A stretch of DNA of 64,000 nt from Siphonodentalium dalli. Taxonomy: Eukaryota > Mollusca > Scaphopoda > Gadilida > Siphonodentaliidae. Shown here in pieces: positions 46,379 through 56,993 of this stretch. The stretch's first letter is position 1, and every line of letters starts with the position of its first letter. Below the pieces are notes generated by a model. That model ran no database searches. It had not been told where the DNA came from and worked only from the letters and a program-made list of their open reading frames with translations. The stretch is taken from assembly GCA_032622095.1 (NCBI GenBank), contig CP136066.1, positions 192,810,816-192,874,815 of the forward strand, given 5' to 3'. A program made the translations under genes and the position numbers.

Positions 46379-47217
46379 CAGGGTTTCCGCTAGGGGGTAG
46401 GGGAATGGGGCTGGTCGCCGTCAAGGGGAAAAATCCAGGTAAAAGTAGCCTGTTTTACTTTTAGCACTGGTTGAACTACTTTCGTTATATAGGCCAATAG
46501 AATCGTGTGAGAGTAGAAATGGCAGATTGTTTTGTTCCATTTCTGCCCAAGTGCCAAGCTATCAAACCTTATACATGTACCTGTAACTTTAAAACTAGTA
46601 AATTTATTAGATATAAATTAATTTACGAAGTACATGTACAGAACACCAGTAATTTGGATCCCGAGTTAAACGTGCTCGTTAATGTTAAAAGACTCACTGT
46701 GGAAGACCCAGCAGAGATTTTGGATGCATAACGTAATCGGGATATATTAAGGCTGATTACATATCTGGCCGACGAGTATTCTTTGTGGGCAGTGGTAAGA
46801 TGCCTTGATGCCCGTGCGGCTACTCCCACATTTCTCTCTCGCTCTATTACAAAGTGAACAGTATATTTTGCGGTATAAAACATGACAGGTACGATTAAAA
46901 TACTGCTCTTTTGCATAACATAACCGGGTACTAACCGCAACGTAACTAACCAGCCTCAAAGGCATAGCTTCTAGCGATGTCAGTTCGGATCACTTCCTGT
47001 TTCAATTTATCAACCCGTTTAGAGTGTGTACACTCACAAGATATAAAATAAATTCACCTTTTAAAATTCCTTAGTACTATATATATTCCAACAAAGTTTT
47101 AAACATCTTTATACCTTTATAGACATGCAGTATGTCCTGGGGTATTGCAGGAGGGGAAAACTTGGCGAGGGGAACGGGGCTGTCAAGGGGACCCCCTGCC
47201 GGTATAGCGGAAACCCC
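46379..47217. mobile_element. hAT-like element, 839 bp
   Basis: The left end CAGGGTTTCCGCTAGGGGG and the inverted right end CGGGGTTTCCGCTATACC form terminal repeats. The flanking 8-mers ACCTAAGT and GCCTAAGT differ at one position. GGGGCTGTCAAGGGG-like subterminal motifs occur near both ends. The short internal frames show no recognisable transposase. Confidence 0.75.
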
Positions 47218-47228
47218 GCCTAAGTAAA

Positions 47229-48262
47229 CCAAGTCTTCTCGGTCTTGGTCCACACAGCTTGGGATATCGGTTGGGTTGATGCTGTTTTTTTGGACCGAGT
47301 CCCATCCTGTTACTCTTCTATAATGGACTTTACACCCTGAATCGTCGGTGGGAGTTATCTTGCTTATATGTCTTCAGATTACATCAAATGGAAGCTTTTT
47401 GTATATGAACGTAGAAGGCAGTCTTTCCCAAGCATGATATCGAACATGCGTATATCAGAGGTCTGTTAAATGTTAAACCAATGAGATTTATAATTAAACA
47501 AAGCATTGTTTTCCAGAGAATTTTGATTTGTCGCTCTATATGAAAATGCATGTAAACAATACATTAAACGATTGTATCATCACTATACATTTTTATTTTG
47601 AAGACAGATTAATTGCGTACATGTCAGATGATTAATCACATTCAGGGGTTTACGTGAATGCCCAGGCTCCACATGTACATGTAGTAAGTCTGTTGAATGA
47701 AAGTCTGTTATAGAAGAGCAACGGGGCGGGACTCGGTCCAAAAACAGCATCATCCCAACCGCAAGCCTGCAAATAGCATGTCTGTCATTTGCAGAATGAG
47801 GTCCCCCAGAGGGTGAATTTAGTGACGCTATCCCGCACAGCGGGCTAGCATCACTAAATTCACCCTCTGGGGACCTCATTCTGCTAAGGCCCTCAACTGC
47901 TATGGCAGACCTAGAATCAGATTGAAGTTCCTCAGTTGAAGTTGGTGATGTTCACCCATTGGGCACCTCAATTATGAATTTTATCTTCTGCAAATTAGGG
48001 GATATAGAAACTTCCTAGAAGGAAAATGTACATGTAACTAAAAACAATGTTAATTTGATACTATAGATACTTCCCAGAAGATGAGGCCTGAGCAGAATGA
48101 GGTCTCCAGAGGGTGAATTTGGTGATGCTAGCCCGCTGTGCGGGATAGCATCACTAAATTCACCCTCTGGGGACCTCATTCTGCAAATGACAGACAGGAT
48201 ATTTGCAGGCTTGCCCAATCGATATCCCAAGTTGTTGTGGACCGAGAATACTTGGTCTAACA
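47229..48262. mobile_element. Inverted-repeat element, right arm split by a hAT-like MITE
   Basis: The left arm contains CTTGGTCCACACAGCTTGGG, ATATCGGTTGGGTTGATGCT and TTTGGACCGAGTCCC. The right arm carries the inverse in two pieces, 47693-47761 (GGGACTCGGTCCAAAAACAG, CATCATCCCAACCG) and 48214-48262 (CCCAATCGATATCCCAAG), on either side of 47762-48213. Confidence 0.75.
47762..48213. mobile_element. hAT-like MITE (CAAGCCTG family), full length
   Basis: It runs from CAAGCCTGCAAATAGCATG to ATATTTGCAGGCTTG with two full hairpins. The flanks CCCAACCG and CCCAATCG are the target duplication with one change. The intact arm at 47262-47274 (ATATCGGTTGGG) shows the unoccupied site. Confidence 0.9.
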
Positions 48263-49226
48263 CCTAAGATACTGTAATGTCTAGAAAGTAGTAACATATC
48301 TGCTCTGGACAACAGTCTTAGTATGTGGAAAAAATTGTGAAAGAAATACTTGAAAGAAGATAAATTTCTGTTGCCGAGTGATGTTTTTGACATAAAATTA
48401 TTTATACCTCTGAATTTATTTTAAAAGTTAACGGGAGAGAGAGAGATGAGTTATTGACAGTTATTGATCGCATAGAAAACTACCCCTCACTGACAATCCA
48501 TGGATAGTGACGGTCTTAGGGAAGAGGAAACCCATTATTGAAATCATTCACAAAAGGACCATTATTGGACATTCAGGGTTGAACTAACACAATTTCAGAC
48601 TTGTTATGTAAGGTTCTGGAACATTGTATTTTAAATATCCCAACTGACTTGAAGCCAAATTAGTGAACATTTTTGGTTGATTTCCATTCATTACACTTGA
48701 CAGAAGTGGTCAAATTACCTTTGGTAGGTTAGGGCAAAAATGAGTTGAATGATTTTACCAGTCCAGATCAATTTAGAGATAGCACAGCAATAGCTTTTTC
48801 GCTGTGTGTCAATGATTAGACAGCTTAGAAAAATGATAACAAAATAATTGATAATTGTAAGTCTACAAGATTCAACCAAGGACCTTCAGATATAGATAAA
48901 TAAATTGAATTTTTTTTACAGTGGAATAAAACATTTATAAATTCTACGTGATGTTGACAAATTATGAAAAGTCAAATTAATTTTATCACAACCAAAATCT
49001 ATCTCCCACTGGCTTTCACGGCGGATGATGTCACATTATGCCCAGTGTGTGCAGCCTCGCTTTGTCCATTATTTTTCCCCACACAGCCCAGTGTAATGAA
49101 TGGAATCCACCCTCTATATACCATTGATTACAGAATCCGACATGATAGATTGTAATTGTGAGTGCATCCATGCTATAGCACATACATTAACCACAATAGT
49201 GTTTAATCTGTATGAATTCCATTATA
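48263..49226. other. Intergenic, no feature recognised
   Basis: Unassigned sequence with short frames, including one at about 48964-49155 with no domain. No splice structure I can support. Confidence 0.3.
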
Positions 49227-49439
49227 CAGTAATGTCCTAAATAATCGACTCCTTAACGACAGCAGAATTATGGGTAATTTTTCAGGATTTAGTCAGAAAT
49301 ATGACTTGTTGCCATTCATTGCAAAGCTCTCACTGAGAGCTTTCCTATGAATGGCAACAAGCCATATTTCCGAATAAATCCTGAAAAATTACCCATAATT
49401 CTGCTGAGTTTAAGGAATCGATTATTTAGGGCATTATGG
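49227..49439. mobile_element. TA-type foldback MITE (CAGTAATGC family)
   Basis: It starts CAGTAATGTCCTAAATAATC after TA and ends GGGCATTATGG with a mutated right terminus. The arms pair around GCTCTCACTGAGAGC. Confidence 0.85.
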
Positions 49440-49514
49440 TAGATTGTAATTATATTTCCATTATACTTACACTAACACTAGTCATGTGTGATGCAAATGC
49501 ATCCACTTTATCAG

Positions 49515-49642
49515 TTTCCTCAGCCTTGCCAGCCAATGACATTGGTAGCAATAATTTGGCAAAGTTGTACTATTGCTTTGCTGGTGTCTACCTTAACCAA
49601 TGTCACTGGCTAGCAGCACTGGACAAATCAGTGTATCAACAG
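49515..49642 (+). CDS. Candidate internal exon of an unidentified gene
   Basis: An open stretch between a CTTTATCAG acceptor and a CAG/GTAAGA donor (phase 0 at the 3' end). It encodes about 42 residues including SNNLAKLYYCFAGVYLN and HWLAALDKSVYQQ, an amphipathic, helix-like composition. An alternative acceptor lies at 49481. The segment at 57172 can follow in phase 0. It is on the same strand as LPGAT1, about 4 kb downstream. I do not recognise the family; the helical look resembles TPR-like proteins, but that is speculative. Confidence 0.35.
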
Positions 49643-49708
49643 GTAAGACAAGTACATTTTTTGTCATTTTTTTTCCATTTTTCAGAAATTTGGCCAAACC
49701 CACAAAAA

Positions 49709-50104
49709 CAAGCCTGAGTTTAGTGTGCCTGTGATTTGCAGAATGAGGTTCCCAGAGGGTACATTTAGTGATGCTATCCCGCATAGTGGGCTATCATCAC
49801 TAAATTCACACTCTGGGGACCTCATTCTGCTTAGGCCTCATCTTCTTTCGAAAGTTTCTTTATTATAAAATTTCTATAGAAACTTCTTCACATAGATTCT
49901 ATTTCTTTTTTAGTTTAGTTTCTCTATATCCCCAAATTGGCAGACCAAACATTGCATAATCGAGGTTCCCAATAACAGACTTTCTATAACAGACTTTCAC
50001 CATTTGGGAACTTCAATCCGAGTCTATGTCTCCCATAGCAGATGAGGCCTAAGCAGAGTGAGGTCCCCAGAGGGTGAATTTGGTGATGCTAGCCCGCTAT
50101 GCTA
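49709..50104. mobile_element. hAT-like MITE (CAAGCCTGAGTT subfamily), right end truncated
   Basis: CAAGCCTGAGTTTAGTGTGCC followed by a first hairpin. Its middle carries GAAAGTTTCTTTATTATAAA, as in 55315-55738 and 59659-60148. It breaks off inside the second hairpin (AGCCCGCTATGCTAAC). Confidence 0.75.
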
Positions 50105-50551
50105 ACACTGAAAATAACCTGTGCCCATCATATCTAGCACAATGCAAAATCTGATCCAGTTGACATCATATTTACATTGATGTACAATGATAGGCCTACT
50201 GCCTGATTTGGTGCTGTTTTGAAACCACAAACTAGAAAAGTTTTGAAATAATAATTATCTTTATTTTGAAAAGTAAACATAAGTGAGATATGGTGTTGTT
50301 TGGACTATATTTTTATCGTAACCTACACATATAGGGAGCGAATTGATTGGCAGCATGCATATGCTAAGAAGGGAAGGGCTTGAATAATATTTGGAGATGA
50401 GAGCATAGAATGTTTGTTCTCCCACTAGCGCTCCAGGATTTTTGCTTGATTTTTCAGACAATGCATTATGCATCCAGAGAAATGACTTTTTGACTATACT
50501 GAAACAATTTTGGCCAAAAAAAAATTCAAAATTTTCTTTAGCAGTTTTCGT
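50105..50551. other. Intergenic, no feature recognised
   Basis: Unassigned sequence between two MITEs. Confidence 0.3.
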
Positions 50552-50767
50552 TTAACTCTTCCTGAAATTTTGTGAAAACCCTGTGCCAATGCATTCTCTT
50601 ATATATGCAAGTCTCCCACAGGGAGCCGCGCATATATAAGATAATACATTGGCCTAACAATATTTACCTTGACATTGTAAGCCAGTGCATCTCTCCTATG
50701 GGAGACTCGCATATATAAGAGAATGCACTGGCACAGGATCTTAAATGCTGCACCATTAATGGGTTAA
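50552..50767. mobile_element. TTAA-type MITE, CATGACGGGAGC subfamily
   Basis: TTAA at both edges, two hairpin modules (GCATTCTCTTATATATGCAA; ATATATAAGAGAATGCACTG) and the CCTAACAATATTTACCTTGA linker. The outer ends are diverged. Confidence 0.75.
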
Positions 50768-51017
50768 AACAGGCTGTCCGTCGGTTAGGCCACCACCAGT
50801 GTGAACCCTGTCCAGCATGCATTGCAACATATGTATTAAAATAAGATTTTGTGATTCCCGACTTAAGGATAACTTTGTGTTGAGGACAGAAGATTATGTC
50901 CTGTGTGTTGTGCAATATATAAGACAAGCTTTAATTGTGTGTGTGTTCAGGGCTCGAAATGTACACTATCTTCCTGAGAGGTTACTGGTTCTGGGTGACA
51001 AGCAGATTCTTATGCTA

Positions 51018-51230
51018 CAGTAATGCCCTAAATAATCGATCCCTCAACCACAGCAGAATTATGGGTAATTTTTCAGGATTTAGTTGGAAATATGGGTTGT
51101 TACCATTCATCGGAAAGCTCTCGGCGAGAGATTTCCGATGAATGGCAACAAGCCATATTTCCAACTAAATCCTGAAAAATTACCCATAATTCTCCTGTGG
51201 TTAAGGGGTCGATTACTTTGGGCATTACTG
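51018..51230. mobile_element. TA-type foldback MITE (CAGTAATGC family), complete
   Basis: CAGTAATGCCCTAAATAATC to GGGCATTACTG, flanked by TA on both sides. The arms pair around GCTCTCGGCGAGAG. Confidence 0.9.
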
Positions 51231-51240
51231 TACCATTAGC

Positions 51241-51499
51241 TTAACACTTCCATGACCGGAGCTTACTAAAATTTTACGAAAACCCTGTGTGCCAATGCAT
51301 TCTCTTATATATGCTAGTCTTCCTTAGGGAGCCTCACCTATACAAGAGAATACATTGGCCTAACAATATTTACCTTTACCTGGTAAGCCAGTACATTATA
51401 TATGTGAGGCTCCCTATGGGTGACTCGCAAATATAAGATAATGCATGACACAGGATCTTTAATGCTGCACCAGCGCAACTCCCATCATGAAAGGGTTAA
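51241..51499. mobile_element. TTAA-type MITE, CATGACGGGAGC subfamily
   Basis: TTAA at both edges, ACTTCCATGACCGGAGC at the left and GCACCAGCGCAACTCCCATC at the right, with two diverged hairpin modules between. Confidence 0.8.
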
Positions 51500-51545
51500 A
51501 TGCCCAGTTTTGGTGAAATGTCTAGAAATTTAAAAATTCACAATA

Positions 51546-51767
51546 CAGTAATGCTCTAATTAATTGACCCCTTAACAGCAGAATTATGGGTAACTTTTCA
51601 GGATTTAGTCGGAAATATGGCTTGTTGCCATTCATCGGAAAGCTTGTTGCCATTCATCGCCCGAGAGCTTTCCGATGAATGACAACAAGCCATATTTCCG
51701 ACTAAATCCTGAAAAGTTACCCATAATTCTGCTGTGGTTAAGGGGTCGATTAATTAGAGCATTACTG
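51546..51767. mobile_element. TA-type foldback MITE (CAGTAATGC family) with short internal duplication
   Basis: CAGTAATGCTCTAATTAATT to GATTAATTAGAGCATTACTG, flanked by TA. A short repeat of CTTGTTGCCATTCATCG enlarges the loop side. Confidence 0.88.
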
Positions 51768-51933
51768 TACAGTTGTACTGGTTGTAATGTTAAATGTTAT
51801 AAAGTTGTGCATATGAAATGATATCATTCAATCTGTCCACTCCTCAAAAATATGTCACGATCCCACATATAAGGGTGTACGCAGGCAAAATTCTCAGGTG
51901 ATAAGTGGAAAGTTGAGACCATATCGAGCCCTG

Positions 51934-52255
51934 TGTGTGTTTATAACTATATTTCCTATGAAATGTCTATAAATATCACTATATCAGAATGTAATGTATT
52001 TTCCTGTATGTCCATTATTTATGAAGGAAAATGTGTTATTGCTCAGCTGATTTCTTAACCATCACAATTCTATTTCCTTAAAGGGGGACTGTACACTAAA
52101 TCTGGCCATTTATTGGACCATCTCTTTTTATACTCAACAGAATATATGCAACAAATGAGTGGGTTTGAGCCATGGATTAGTGCAAAATACACTCATATTT
52201 ATATTTTAAGAAGTAGTATATGTTCACAATTTTTTTAATTTAAGAATTGAATGGA
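51934..52255. other. Intergenic, no feature recognised
   Basis: Starts with the right target duplication of the nested element. The rest is unassigned. Confidence 0.3.
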
Positions 52256-52404
52256 CAGTAATGCCCTAAATAATCGACTCCTTAGCCACAGCAGAATTAT
52301 GGGTAACTTTTCAGGATTTAGTCTGAAATATGGCTTGTTGCCATTCATCGGAAAGCTCTCAGTGAGAGCTTTCCGTTGAATGGCAACAAGCCATATTTCC
52401 GATT
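52256..52404. mobile_element. TA-type foldback MITE, right end truncated
   Basis: CAGTAATGCCCTAAATAATC through the loop, then the second arm stops after CCATATTTCCGAT. The preceding TA is mutated to GA. Confidence 0.8.
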
Positions 52405-52429
52405 ATATATTACCGTATTTTGAGTTTTA

Positions 52430-52520
52430 TTGAGTGGTATAGTGCTGTGGCTGTTGGTTCGTGGTTCACACTAAATGTTCTCTAATGACCACAGCACTAT
52501 ACTCCTCAATAAAACATGCT
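52430..52520. repeat. Short palindrome
   Basis: GTTTTATTGAGTGGTATAGTGCTGTGG pairs in pieces with CCACAGCACTATAC and CTCAATAAAAC around a ~30-base loop. No target duplication was seen. Confidence 0.65.
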
Positions 52521-52684
52521 CAAACTATGTTCATTTCTTGTATTTATATAGCTTTTTCCTTATTAATTTCTATAAACTCAGCTAAATGTTTTTCTTAGTA
52601 AATCAGCCTGCAGTTTTGATATTATATCAATAATCATGCTGTACTATGAGTTTAATAGCTCGATATTCTACCGGTGAAATGTCA

Positions 52685-52815
52685 ACCTTTGAATGGTCTA
52701 TTATTGATTTGGAGGGATGTACAGGTAATATAAGCAGATGACAGTTGTACAAGTACAGAAGGAATTTTATTCAGTAGTGGGAAATGTTCAGATACTGTAA
52801 GTTAAAAAAACGACA
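52685..52815. repeat. Dispersed repeat (GGACTCTCCCA family), copy 2
   Basis: TTGAATGGTCTATTATTGAT, GGAGGGATGTACAGGTAATA and GTTCAGATACTGTAAGTT match 37127-37310 and 54370-54565. It ends where the large palindrome at 52820 begins. Confidence 0.55.
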
Positions 52816-52819
52816 TATG

Positions 52820-53392
52820 CACGGGGGGAGAACTGCGACGTGAGGATCGGTGGCATTCCGATAAAGAGACGGTGGAAATCCGATAAACGAGACGGTTCGC
52901 TTTCGTCGACAAACGAGATTTTCTTCGTGTTTAGGCAATCAAACGGAATTGCCGTGACAAATCAGGTTTCATATCATCATATAGTTATCTTAGTTACTAA
53001 TATCCATCAAAATCTAGACGCTACAGTGAGTTAAACCAATAGACTCGCCATTTAAAAGTCACGCGACGGTTCGTTTTCCGATAAAAACGAACCGTCGCGT
53101 GTCTTTTATCGGAAAACGAACCGTCGCGTGACTTTTAAATGGCTATTCTCTTGGTTTTAGTCACTGTAGCGTCTAGATTTTGATGGATATTAGTAACTTA
53201 AATAACGATATGATGATATGAAACCTGATTTGTCACGACAATTCCGTTTGAATGCCCAAACACGAAGAAAATCTCGTTAGTCGCCGAAAGCGAACCGTCT
53301 CGTTTATCGGATTTCCACCGTCTCTTTATCGGAATTCCACCGTCTCTTTATCGGAATGCCACCGATCCTCACGTCGCAGTTCTCCCCCCGTG
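52820..53392. mobile_element. 573-bp near-perfect palindrome, GC-richer foldback element
   Basis: It starts CACGGGGGGAGAACTGCGAC and ends with the inverse. The ~265-bp arms pair almost throughout around ACGGTTCGTTTTCCGATAAA and its repeat. ATATG adjoins both ends and could be a 5-bp target duplication. The right arm has one extra CCACCGTCTCTTTATCGGAA unit. The open frames here come from the palindrome. Confidence 0.85.
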
Positions 53393-53431
53393 ATATGGTC
53401 ATTTGTTCAACTTATTATCTGAACTTTTTTT

Positions 53432-53678
53432 AGACTTTCATGATGGGAGCTGCGCTGGTGCATCATTAAAGACCCTGTGCCAGTGCATTCATAGGGAGCC
53501 TCACATATATAAGAGAATGCAATGGCTTACAAGGGCAAGGTAAATATTGTTAGGCCAATGCATTCTCTTATATATGTGAGGCTCCCTATGGGAGACTCGC
53601 ATATAAAAGGGAATGCATTGGCACAGGATTTTCGCAAAATTTCAGGAAGCTCCGCTGCTCCAGTCACAGAAGGGTTAA
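53432..53678. mobile_element. TTAA-type MITE, CATGACGGGAGC subfamily, left end worn
   Basis: CATGATGGGAGCTGCGCTGG and GACCCTGTGCCAGTGCATTC on the left, a full right hairpin module, and the end GAAGGGTTAA. The left TTAA is mutated to TTAG. Confidence 0.75.
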
Positions 53679-53757
53679 GGGATAACTACTCATCAATGAG
53701 TGTTTAGTAGAAAGGGTTAATTTAACATCACTATTGGCTTTGTTCCCCTCAAAATAT

Positions 53758-54174
53758 GATAACCCTTTCAGTGCCAGGGGCCGATCTCATCGGCCCTAAT
53801 TTGCGGTCTGTAAAATCAGCCCTTTTTTGGGTATGCTTAAGCATGCTATAGCGAATTTAAAAACAAACTGGGTAAAACCTTAGGGGGATGTTATAACTCA
53901 AAGCTATCACCAAGTAATAATTTTGATGCCCATGAAAAACGTAAGATTCCCTGGCACTAAACCTACAAAATAAGTCTGTTAAAGAATACAAGAAAAAATT
54001 ATCAAAATTGTAAAAAATTGTAAAAAATAATAACAAATGATGAAAAATTGTTAGGCCAATGCATTCTCTTATATATGCGAGGCGACCTATGGTCGACTCG
54101 CATATATAAGAGAATGCATTGGCACAGGGTATATGGGTTGATACAAAAATCGGACCTGGCACTGAAAGGGTTAA
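53758..54174. mobile_element. TTAA-type MITE, CAGTGCCAGG subfamily
   Basis: Left AACCCTTTCAGTGCCAGG (TTAA worn to GATAA), right CTGGCACTGAAAGGGTTAA. It shares private variants (CCCTTTTTTGGGTATGC; a GGGGGATG run) with the inverted fragment at 54892-55132. Confidence 0.85.
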
Positions 54175-54369
54175 AGACTGAACACCCCCAAATTTACGTT
54201 AACAAGATGTCTGTTTACAGTTATGATGACTGGGGAATTCCAGTTTGAACCAGGCATCACAATATATGGAACTTGAGAAGGAGAAACTAAATAGATTTTT
54301 AAAAATTGAAATCAAATTACTCTGTGCATTGTAAGACGGGTCCCTGAATACATTTTTAAACATATTAAA

Positions 54370-54565
54370 TTAACTTGATTTAACCCTTCTTAACAAAATG
54401 GATTCTCCCACCCAGTTATAAAACTGTATATTGGAATGGTCCATTATTATTTTGGAGGGGTGTTCAGGATACATAAGCAGATGACAGGCAGAAAAAATAT
54501 AATACAAGAGCAATTAGATTTCGTATTCAGTTGTGAGAAATGTTCAGATAATAAGTTCAACAAAC
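54370..54565. repeat. Dispersed repeat (GGACTCTCCCA family), copy 3
   Basis: TTAACCCTTCTTAACAAAAT, ATTCTCCCACCCAGTTATAA, TTGGAATGGTCCATTATTAT and TTCAGATAATAAGTTCAACA match 37127-37310. Confidence 0.6.
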
Positions 54566-54808
54566 GACATAAGCGAATCCAGACAGGATTGCACAATCCA
54601 CAAGTTCTTGTCGTCTCCGTCGGGACCACTGCCTGATGTTACATACATTATTCTTAGCATTATGTCGCTGATAAAAGGAAAATTTGAGGCACATCATGTG
54701 TGGTTTCTCCACTACGTGTCACGTAAGATTGATATTATCAACCCATCAGAACAAAATCGACCTTCTTTTGGTCGGAAATATTGAACATATGATGTTTCAA
54801 GCATTGTT

Positions 54809-54828
54809 GGGGGGGGGGGGGGGGGGGG
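54809..54828 (+). repeat. 20-bp guanine homopolymer
   Basis: An uninterrupted G run on the plus strand. It lies about 60 bp before an inverted fragment of the neighbouring MITE. Confidence 0.9.
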
Positions 54829-54891
54829 TGAGACACCTACAACCCCCGTCATGTTTAGGACAGCTCAGTACATTATTTATTTCATCATTTG

Positions 54892-55132
54892 TTATTATTT
54901 TTTACAATTTTGATAATTTTTTCTTGTATTCTTTAACAGACTTATTTTGTAGGTTTAGTGCCAGGGAATCTTACGTTTTTCATGGGCATCAAAATTATTA
55001 CTTGGTGATAGCTTTGAGTTATAACATCCCCCTAAGGTTTTACCCAGTTTGTTTTTAAATTCGCTATAGCATGCTTAAGCATACCCAAAAAAGGGCTGAT
55101 TTTACAGACCGCAAATTAGGGCCGATGAGATC
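54892..55132. repeat. Inverted partial duplicate of the MITE at 53758-54174
   Basis: It runs from ATCATTTGTTATTATTTTTT to GGGCCGATGAGATC and is essentially the inverse of about 53789-54045 including that copy's private variants. It lacks both termini and the hairpin module, so it arose by local duplication, not transposition. Confidence 0.8.
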
Positions 55133-55314
55133 ATTTCCCATCATTCAAGTCTCTGGCATGAATTTATAAACTGTTCATCAACACTTGTTAAAAGTTCAAT
55201 GTTATTTTGTGTTCACTTCACTTTAAATATTTTATCTTCAAACTGCATTCTTGTTTTTATGCAGGTTTACTAGAATAGTTATATATTCTTATGTATTTCC
55301 ATATCAAGCCTGAG

Positions 55315-55738
55315 TTTAGTGTGCTTGTCATTTGCAGAATAAGGTCCCCAGAGGGTGAATTTAGTGATGCTATCCCGGTATAGCTGGCTAACATCACTAA
55401 ATTCACCCTCTGGGGACCTCATTCTGCTTAGGCCTCTGGAAAGTTTCTTTATTGTCAAATTTCTATAGAAACTTCTTCACAAAAGTTAAGTTTGTCTATA
55501 TCCACAAATTGGCAGATGACACATTGCATAATCGAGGTTCCCAATGGGTGTACATCACAAATATTCACCATTTGGGAACTTAAATCTGAGTCTATGTCTC
55601 ACATAGCAGATGAGGCCATGCAGAATGAGGTTCCCAGAGGGTGAATTTAGTGATGCTAGCCCACTGTGTGGGATAGCGTCACAAAATTCGCCCTCTGGGG
55701 ACCTCATTCTGCAAATGACAGGCACGCACTCAGGCTTG
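55315..55738. mobile_element. hAT-like MITE (CAAGCCTGAGTT subfamily), perfect target duplication
   Basis: CAAGCCTGAGTTTAGTGTGC to CGCACTCAGGCTTG, two hairpins, and TTCCATAT on both sides (55307-55314 and 55739-55746). Confidence 0.92.
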
Positions 55739-55748
55739 TTCCATATGT

Positions 55749-55944
55749 CAGGACTGCAAATATGGTGGCAGACATTTGCAGAATGAGGTCCCCAGAGGGT
55801 GAATATAGTGTTAATTGATTATAATGATACTTTCCAGAGAAAATCAGACCTAAGCCGAATGAGGTCCCCAGAAGGTGATTTTAGTGATGCTAACCTCTTG
55901 GGCACCTCACTGCAAATGTCAGGCACCATATTTTCAGACCTATT
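55749..55944. mobile_element. Degenerate CAAGCCTG-family MITE
   Basis: GCAAATATGGTGGCAGACAT, two half-hairpins (GTCCCCAGAGGGTGAATATA; GTCCCCAGAAGGTGATTTTA) and a worn right end, GGCACCATATTTTCAGACCT. Much of the middle is deleted. Confidence 0.65.
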
Positions 55945-55954
55945 AATTTTTCCA

Positions 55955-56089
55955 TTAACCCTTTGAGTGCCAGGTCGATTTTTGTATCAACCCATATACC
56001 CTGTGCCAATGCATTCTCTTATATTCTTTAACAGACTTATTTTGTAGTTTTAGGGCCGATGAGATCGGCCCCTGGCACTCAAAGGTTAA
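55955..56089. mobile_element. TTAA-type MITE, CAGTGCCAGG subfamily, internally deleted
   Basis: TTAACCCTTTGAGTGCCAGG to CTGGCACTCAAAGGTTAA, reduced to 135 bp by a deletion that joins half a hairpin module to the opposite subterminal region. Confidence 0.8.
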
Positions 56090-56867
56090 TGTTTCATCAC
56101 ATAATTAATGACTCAAATGTGGTAAACTGCTGAACAATTTACCATGTTAGCCTACTTGCAGCTGTACTCTTGAGTTCCAAATAAATGTGCAGTCCCAAAT
56201 AAATGTGCAAGGTGGAAATATTGATAATTTTAATAAACGTTCAGACTTGAAAGACATATTATGAACTTGTTCATGTGTGTGAAACTGATAAGTTGGTATG
56301 CAGGTGCTATGCCAACTGGAGGAATGTAGCATTCTACTAACATCAGCGAAATCTCAAGCAAATCGACCATACCATTCCATAGAAAACATTATGTGAACTA
56401 AGCTCAATTGTAAATATTTACTTCTCGATTCGGGACGCATCTACCGGTGATAAACTAACGAAAATGATTTTGCTGTCGAAAGTCACTTTATTTAATTAAT
56501 ATTTAATTAATATTTAATTAATATATTAGAATGACAATGTACTGTTTGTAGTTAATTTGTATATAATATTTGTAAAAATAACTACTTTGAGCAGTGTTTC
56601 ACATCACTTTATTAAATGTGCAGGGAGGTTCGGTGCATGCTTCTAGTGATTAGTGTTTCCAGGGAGACCAATGACTCGAACAAATTTGTAACACGACAAA
56701 TTCGACATTGCCTTTACCTGCATACAAGGCTTGTCCTGATTGGTCAGTAGCCTGTGTTCCCATGGATACATGAATTTTGTTTTGTGGTACAATCAATACA
56801 ATAAGCGAGATCACCGAGTCATCTAGCCCCATTCTGTGGTTTCAGAGATTCTTCCAGCCCCGGTTCC
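56090..56867. other. Intergenic, no feature recognised
   Basis: AT-rich sequence with a TATTTAATTAATATTTAATT run near 56500. No other structure was recognised. Confidence 0.3.
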
Positions 56868-56993
56868 GTGGTTTTGGTGTTACAAGTCAAAGTTCTGGAG
56901 TAGCATTTCCATATATGGACCTTTCGAATATTCATGACTTCCATATATGGAAATGCTACTCCTGAACTTTGACCTGTAGCACTAAAACCATGT
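56868..56993. repeat. Foldback palindrome of about 125 bp
   Basis: GGAGTAGCATTTCCATATAT and TCAAAGTTCTGGAGTAGC pair with TATGGAAATGCTACTCC and AACTTTGACC on the other side of a ~25-base loop. The outer GGTTTTGGTG pairs with CACTAAAACC. It is of foldback MITE type; no target duplication was found. Confidence 0.75.

Larger units (their letters stand above)
50948..51933. mobile_element. hAT-like MITE of about 290 bp, inflated to 986 bp by three nested MITEs
   Basis: The left end CAGGGCTCGAAATGTACACT and the right end ACCATATCGAGCCCTG are inverted. TGTGTGTT flanks both sides exactly (50940-50947 and 51934-51941). Inside lie 51018-51230, 51241-51499 and 51546-51767, each with its own termini. Subtracting them leaves about 290 bp of the original element. 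Confidence 0.85.

Noticed and set aside
46507-46731. 74-codon frame in the hAT-like element at 46379-47217 as transposase
   Set aside because: It has no recognisable hAT catalytic or dimerisation motif and is too short. It is kept only as unannotated interior of the element.
52840-53034. Open frame of 64 codons in the palindrome
   Set aside because: It lies entirely in one arm of the foldback element at 52820-53392 and its composition follows the palindrome. No domain or splice signal is present.
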